Shown: piece after piece, positions 59,607 to 64,000 of the stretch
Layout of the letters: every line of letters begins with the position of its first letter
Numbering within the stretch: position 1 is the first letter of the stretch
Notes under the pieces: generated by a model
Told to the model about the DNA's origin: nothing
Seen by the model: the letters and a program-made list of their open reading frames with translations, nothing else
Database searches by the model: none
Origin: Kappaphycus alvarezii
Lineage: Eukaryota; Rhodophyta; Florideophyceae; Gigartinales; Solieriaceae
Direction: 5' to 3'
Assembly: GCA_002205965.3 (NCBI GenBank)
Contig: NADL03000566.1
Location: 62,001 to 126,000, forward strand
Length of the DNA stretch: 64,000 nucleotides
Position numbers and translations under genes: made by a program

Positions 59607-60308
59607 TCAAGAAGCTTTTACCATCGAAGTATAGGTCATGGCGCGTGCATTGTCCGGGTCACGCTCGAGGACCCAACGCCATTCAGCCAGAGCATCTTCA
59701 GAGCGTCCGAGAGAGTAGTAGCACACGCCAAGAATGATATGCGCCGGGATGTATTCGTCGCGCTCCGCGATCGCTTTTTGACATTCAGTAGCAGCCTGTT
59801 CCGGCTGTCCAAAATCGCGCAACGCTGAGGCTAATCTGGTGCGAATATCAACAAATCCAGGACCGAGCTCGACGGCCTTTCGGTACTCAGCGATCGCCAG
59901 CTCAAGATGTCCCGCCGAGCGATAGGCGTCGGCGACATCGGCGTGCATGTTCGCGATCTTGCCCGCAACAAACGGCTCAAGCGTGTCGGTAGCGTTGCGA
60001 CTCTGTTTGAGCGCCGTCCGATAAACCTCCTTGGCTCGGTCGTATTCGCCGAGATCATTGTAGAGGACGGCTAGGTTGAGTGCCGCTTCGGTGTAAGCGG
60101 GATTGATCCGAAGCGCGTTTTCCAGCGCATTCTGGGCCTGGGAGAATTGACCGAGGTCGTGGAAAATAACACCGAGCATGTTGTGAACGTCGGCGAAGCT
60201 GTCGGTGTGTTGAACCACCTTCTCAAGGTAAGAACGAGCTTCAACAAAGTTGCGCTTGAGATAATACTCCTTACCGAGGGTCAGTAACTCGCGAAGCTCG
60301 TCGTCCAT
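59607..60308 (-). CDS. TPR-repeat protein
   Basis: A 233-residue protein made almost wholly of tetratricopeptide repeats, about six, e.g. FADVHNMLGVIFHDLGQFSQ and ALNLAVLYNDLGEYDRAKEV. No signal peptide or membrane segment. TPR arrays bind other proteins; the partner is unknown. It lies between a BamD-like lipoprotein gene (9 bases upstream) and the FHA-DUF4388 gene, which suggests a joint function in envelope assembly or signalling. Confidence 0.85.
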   Translation of the reverse strand: MDDELRELLTLGKEYYLKRNFVEARSYLEKVVQHTDSFADVHNMLGVIFHDLGQFSQAQNALENALRINPAYTEAALNLAVLYNDLGEYDRAKEVYRTALKQSRNATDTLEPFVAGKIANMHADVADAYRSAGHLELAIAEYRKAVELGPGFVDIRTRLASALRDFGQPEQAATECQKAIAERDEYIPAHIILGVCYYSLGRSEDALAEWRWVLERDPDNARAMTYTSMVKAS

Positions 60309-60317
60309 GGTTTTTGA

Positions 60318-61118
60318 CTATCCGGCTGGCGGCTTTGGAGCGTTGGCACGTACCTTCGCCTTGAGTGATTCGAGCAATTTTGCGGTTTCTTGAGCCTCGT
60401 CGGATCCTGGGAACTCATTTTGGAGCCGGCTGGCGGTCACCAAAGCGCGGTCATATTCGCCGAGTTCGAAGTGTGACTCCGAGGCGATGAGTAAGGCCTC
60501 GCGATCGAAACCCAGACCTGCGAAGTCACGCAGTAACCCATCGGCGCGGCCGGCAGCAGCCTTCCATTTGTCTCGGCTGTGGTAAAAACGCGCGACGTAG
60601 ATCTCGTGTTTCGCAAGCTGCGCCCGACATTGGTCGAGTTCGCGTCGCGCTTCCTGATTGTATTCCGTGTTCGGAAAGCGCGCGAGCATGTCTTTGTACG
60701 CGGTAATGGCGAGCCTTGTGCTGGCCTGATCCTTTTCGGCGACCGGTGGCAGAAAAAAGATGTCCGACGGGATCTGTTCGCGGTAGGCCTTGGCGATCTG
60801 GAGCATGGCGTAGGGGGCTCTGTCATGCTTCGGATTATACTTCAGAAAGTTGCGATACGAGTCTGTAGCCTCGACGTACTGACCCTGATCAAATTGAATG
60901 TCTGCGATCCGCAGATCTGCGAGAGCCACGAAGCGGCTGTAGGGGAAGCGAACCTTGAGCACACTGAGGATTTGAATCGCTTCGGGCTCGAGCCCGTCGT
61001 CGAGGTAGTCCTGGGCCCGTTGGTAATACTCTTCGTCAGTTCGCGGTGGATCTTTCAAAAGAGAGCTAGCACAGCCTAATGCATTGACCAGGGCTAAAAT
61101 AAAAATCGGCTTGAGCAT
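60318..61118 (-). CDS. bamD: BamD-like outer membrane assembly lipoprotein
   Basis: A 266-residue lipoprotein. The start MLKPIFILALVNALGCASS has a lipobox (ALGC) with the cysteine at residue 16; a longer frame would hide this signal. TPR-type repeats follow, with the family pattern EEYYQRAQDYLDDG and IQILSVLKVRFPYSRFVALA then DLRIADIQFDQGQY. This matches BamD/YfiO, part of the machinery that inserts beta-barrel proteins into the outer membrane. No Shine-Dalgarno sequence is visible before the ATG. First gene of the bamD-TPR-FHA group. Confidence 0.85.
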   Translation of the reverse strand: MLKPIFILALVNALGCASSLLKDPPRTDEEYYQRAQDYLDDGLEPEAIQILSVLKVRFPYSRFVALADLRIADIQFDQGQYVEATDSYRNFLKYNPKHDRAPYAMLQIAKAYREQIPSDIFFLPPVAEKDQASTRLAITAYKDMLARFPNTEYNQEARRELDQCRAQLAKHEIYVARFYHSRDKWKAAAGRADGLLRDFAGLGFDREALLIASESHFELGEYDRALVTASRLQNEFPGSDEAQETAKLLESLKAKVRANAPKPPAG

Positions 61119-61225
61119 ATATACGTGTTTCGGGCGCGACACGTCGCGTCGCTTCCAACTGTATAGCATGCCGAGCAGAACGTGCTCAACCTCGTAACGC
61201 CACCGCTCGCCGCCGAAGCATCTTT

Positions 61226-61254
61226 TGACAGGAACTGTGGCGCCCCGTAAAAGG
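61226..61254 (+). promoter_or_regulatory. Predicted promoter of the TPR membrane protein gene
   Basis: TTGACA (61226-61231) followed after exactly 17 bp by TAAAAG (61249-61254, four of six matches). A start near 61261 leaves a leader of about 43 bases. Confidence 0.45.
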
Positions 61255-61303
61255 CCGGGTACACTACCAGGACGTTTGCTTAGCCGGGGGGTCTCTTTTC
61301 ACT

Positions 61304-63673
61304 ATGGCCGTTGACATTCACGCCCTGGAGATCGAGTTCGCGAAGAACCCGAACCTGAACGCGTGTATCCCTCTTTGCCGTGCCTACCTCGATCAGCAGC
61401 GCTACATGGAGGCGATGGTTGTTTGCAAAAAGGGGATCAAGAGCGAACCCGATGACCCCCGGGGCCCGGCGACCCTGGCAGAGGTCTACATTATTCAGGG
61501 CAAAATTCCCAAGGCCGATCAGGAGCTTAAGAAGCTTTTTGAAAAACATCCGCACGACCCCCGGGGTCTGGAGCTCATGGGGCGTGTCCTGCTCGAGCAG
61601 GGCGATAAGGCCGCTGCAATCGAGCACCTTCAAACCGCATTGCAATTGAACAGTGCTCTCAAAGACGCCCCGGGGCTTCTGGACCAACTCGGTGCGCCGC
61701 GAGCACCCGTGCCGAGTCCGCCTCCTGCAGCTGAACCCGCGCTGGCCACTGAGGCTTTGAGCGTCGAGGTGGCTACCGGGATGGACGCCGCGCAACCCAC
61801 GATGACTCCACCGCCGATGCCGAGGGGCACCTCGGCAGGGCTTGGCTCAACGGCAGTCGCAGCGGTGGCGAATGACGGTGATGGTCGGGTGGCGAGTGAA
61901 CCCGCGGTGCGAGCGCCCCAGAAACCGCCCGCGCAGCGCGCTCAAGAGGGCCACCGTGCTGAAAACGATGTTGACGTCGCTCAGACTGATCTCCCCGGTG
62001 ACAAGAAGCTCGAGCACGTCAATGATTTCTTCGCCCCGGACACCTTGGGCTTCGCCAATGACGGCTCCCACATCGAAACCGCAGGCCCAGGCCGCCTGAC
62101 GATATTGGGTTTTGTGCCGAAATCAACAGGCTCCATCAGGACGACGATTATCGCGTTGGTTGTGCTTGTACTTCTCGCCGGCTTTTTCATCGCTTATCAG
62201 GTATGGCACTCGCAGCTTGTGCAGCGGAAGGCTGAGCTTTTTTCGGAAGTCGTCGACGCCCTGCGTGATGACGTTTACTACCGTTACAAGGAGGCGCTGA
62301 TCCAGATCCAGGCGATCAAGGCGCTGAACTCGCCTGATGCGCTCACGCTTGGTTCCGAAGCTTACGTTTGGGCCGTGCTCGCTCTCGACCACGGCGAACA
62401 GGGCGCCCTCGAGAAGGCCCGAGCGCTTCTGATGGAAGCCAAAGATGTGGCCTCGGGGAAGGAGAATAAATACCTCGTCGCTGCCTCGGCGATGGTTGCC
62501 TACTTGGAGGAGCGCTACGACGAGGGGGTAGCCGAAAGCACCGCGGTCCTCGATCGAGGCGGCACAAACGTGTTGTTGTATCTCGAAGCCTATCGTCTGC
62601 GCGCCAAAACTGCTCCAGAAGATCAATCGACTCTAAGCGCTTTTTCGCAGTTGCGCGAGTACAAGCGCGAAGAGCTCCGGGCGTTGAGTTTTCTCGGATG
62701 GTACTACTACAGCAAAGATGATTACACGCGGGCTGACGCGAACTTTGATATAGCACTGAGAGTCAATAAGAACCACATCCGGTCACTGATTGGTGTCTCT
62801 TTGGTGGATCTCGACCGCGGTATTGGCTTGGACGAACGTCAGAAAACCATCGAGGAGAATCTCAAGCGGGTCTTTGCCCTGCCAGCCGATGAGCTTTCGC
62901 GTCGCGATCTCGCTTTGGCGCATTTTGCCCGAGCCCAGCTGCTTCAGTGGCAGGGGCAAAGCGCGGCGGCGGCCGAGGACTACGAGCAGGCTTATGAAAT
63001 CGACCCGAAGAATCCTCTTTTTGACTACCGGCGTGGTCTCCAGCTGCTCAGCCAGGGCGATGCGTCTCGGGCCGTGGCGTTTCTCAAAAAAGCGGCTGCG
63101 AAAGATCCCAATGATGTCGCAGCACTGAACCGTCTCGCCCGGGCGCAGACCCAAGCCGGAGACTTTCAGGCGGCGAAGAGTTCACTCGCCCGGGCAAAGG
63201 AACTCGCCGATGATGACAAACGACTCGTACTTCTCGAAGCGGAACTGTTGAGGGAACAGCGCCAGTACCAAGATGCGCGGGATCTTTACCGAAGTATTAA
63301 GCAGACGGACGGGGCGAGCATTCATGCGCGTTCGATGGTTGGGGTCGCTAGCACCTACCGAGAGGCGGGTAATGCAGCCAAAGCGGTGCAGTTTATGCAG
63401 AATGCGATGGAGAACACCCGATCGGTTGGAAAGCGGACTAAGGCGTTGATGTGGGAAGAGCTCGGTCGAGGTTTTGAAGCGACCCGCAGTCGTGACCAAG
63501 CCATTGAGGCTTATCAGACGTGCATCGACACCTACGCTTATTATGCCGATTGCCATTGCCGCTTGGCTTCGGCTACAGGACGAGGAGCCGAGGCGACCCG
63601 ATCGGCTCAGAATTGCGTTCGCATTGACCCTCGCGGCAAACTCGTATCGAAAATCCAGAATTTGTTGCGCTGA
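61304..63673 (+). CDS. TPR-repeat membrane protein
   Basis: A 789-residue protein in four parts: an N-terminal TPR array (residues 1-120, e.g. YLDQQRYMEAMVVCKKGIKS), a Pro/Ala-rich disordered linker (about 125-240), one membrane segment (about 281-301, TIIALVVLVLLAGFFIAYQV), and a long C-terminal TPR array (about 330-789). TPRs would thus lie on both sides of the inner membrane, N-terminus inside. I do not recognise a named family; such architectures are common in Myxococcota. The ribosome-binding site is weak (GGGGG 13 bases upstream). Confidence 0.8.
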   Translation: MAVDIHALEIEFAKNPNLNACIPLCRAYLDQQRYMEAMVVCKKGIKSEPDDPRGPATLAEVYIIQGKIPKADQELKKLFEKHPHDPRGLELMGRVLLEQGDKAAAIEHLQTALQLNSALKDAPGLLDQLGAPRAPVPSPPPAAEPALATEALSVEVATGMDAAQPTMTPPPMPRGTSAGLGSTAVAAVANDGDGRVASEPAVRAPQKPPAQRAQEGHRAENDVDVAQTDLPGDKKLEHVNDFFAPDTLGFANDGSHIETAGPGRLTILGFVPKSTGSIRTTIIALVVLVLLAGFFIAYQVWHSQLVQRKAELFSEVVDALRDDVYYRYKEALIQIQAIKALNSPDALTLGSEAYVWAVLALDHGEQGALEKARALLMEAKDVASGKENKYLVAASAMVAYLEERYDEGVAESTAVLDRGGTNVLLYLEAYRLRAKTAPEDQSTLSAFSQLREYKREELRALSFLGWYYYSKDDYTRADANFDIALRVNKNHIRSLIGVSLVDLDRGIGLDERQKTIEENLKRVFALPADELSRRDLALAHFARAQLLQWQGQSAAAAEDYEQAYEIDPKNPLFDYRRGLQLLSQGDASRAVAFLKKAAAKDPNDVAALNRLARAQTQAGDFQAAKSSLARAKELADDDKRLVLLEAELLREQRQYQDARDLYRSIKQTDGASIHARSMVGVASTYREAGNAAKAVQFMQNAMENTRSVGKRTKALMWEELGRGFEATRSRDQAIEAYQTCIDTYAYYADCHCRLASATGRGAEATRSAQNCVRIDPRGKLVSKIQNLLR

Positions 63674-63695
63674 GGGCCCGAACGATTGCCGTGAT

Positions 63696-64000
63696 CTAGA
63701 GCCTCCAGCGTGGTCCGTCGGTCACCGGCGAGCGATTCTCGGTGTCGTGATCCTCGTCTTGGGGATCCTCCTGGTGGAAGTTTTCTTGCCTCGCTTCTTC
63801 ATCGCCGCTTGGTGCCGTGGGGCGCTGTTCTAAGGGTAAGTCCTGACCGCTCGGCTTCCCGGGCGTGGGCGGCAGCGAGCCAGGCCATTGCGGCGCCTCT
63901 TCGCGCTCGGTAGCACGACCAGCGGCGAGTCGACGATGGATCTCGCCGATCATTCGCTTGGCTTCCACACGTTTGGTCGTTCCCAGGTCGAGCGACAAAA
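63696..64000 (-). CDS. Hypothetical protein, partial (runs off right edge)
   Basis: The minus-strand frame is open from the right edge to a stop at 63696, about 100 codons. The visible part begins with a helical stretch (TTKRVEAKRMIGEIHRRLAA) and ends in a disordered tail rich in Pro, Glu, Asp, Gln and Arg. No start codon of quality is in the window, so the gene probably begins outside. I do not recognise it. Confidence 0.5.
   Translation of the reverse strand, partial: LSLDLGTTKRVEAKRMIGEIHRRLAAGRATEREEAPQWPGSLPPTPGKPSGQDLPLEQRPTAPSGDEEARQENFHQEDPQDEDHDTENRSPVTDGPRWRL

Noticed and set aside
1-64000. CRISPR array, insertion sequence, prophage or toxin-antitoxin module
   Set aside because: No regularly spaced repeats, transposase, phage structural genes or toxin-like small pairs were recognised on either strand.

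Overview
The window looks like part of the chromosome of a Gram-negative bacterium from the former deltaproteobacteria (Myxococcota or Bradymonadales-like). The pointers are a lipoprotein DUF1592 / Tat-exported DUF1552 pair, an FHA-DUF4388 protein, a BamD-like lipoprotein beside TPR proteins, an hrcA-led dnaK operon, a PrkA kinase and a multi-subunit acyl-CoA carboxylase. This placement is inferred from gene content; no marker gene was compared.

Layout. 1-7.7 kb, minus strand: a compact cbb3 oxidase operon (ccoNO fusion, ccoQ, ccoP, ccoG, ccoH, a TauE/SafE-like membrane protein, and ccoI running off the left edge). Two FNR-type boxes precede it at textbook spacing. 7.8-16 kb: lon (with a hairpin over its ribosome-binding site), pyruvate kinase, a PAP2 phosphatase, and a three-subunit propionyl/acetyl-CoA carboxylase. 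16-33 kb: leuS, clpS-clpA, hrcA-grpE-dnaK-dnaJ-DUF2071, clpX, ppx/gppA, prkA, a universal stress protein and an unknown gene. With lon this is an unusually dense protein-quality-control region. 33-43.6 kb: a second PAP2 protein, cobalamin salvage and import genes (cobT, cobS, cobO, btuFCD, cobU), and inside them an ECF sigma factor overlapping a two-membrane-segment FecR/carboxypeptidase-regulatory protein. A decayed trypsin-like protease gene lies between btuF and cobU. 43.6-50.5 kb: tRNA-Lys(CTT), the DUF1592/DUF1552 pair, a frameshifted fragment of a second btuD-like ATPase gene, and a large secreted subtilase with an AT-rich upstream region.

50.9-58.5 kb holds the most interesting locus: seven same-strand genes encoding a nitrilase, a heme aldoxime dehydratase, homogentisate 1,2-dioxygenase, fumarylacetoacetase, an MBL-fold protein with two zinc ligands replaced, an FAD aromatic hydroxylase and a DUF2783 protein. 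Read as a pathway: arylacetaldoxime to arylacetonitrile to arylacetate, ring hydroxylation to homogentisate, cleavage, and fumarate plus acetoacetate. 58.6-64 kb: FHA-DUF4388, TPR, BamD-like and TPR/membrane proteins, and a partial unknown gene at the right edge.

The carboxylase makes methylmalonyl-CoA if propionyl-CoA is its substrate, which would explain a need for adenosylcobalamin; the mutase itself is not in the window. No insertion sequence, CRISPR array or prophage was seen.
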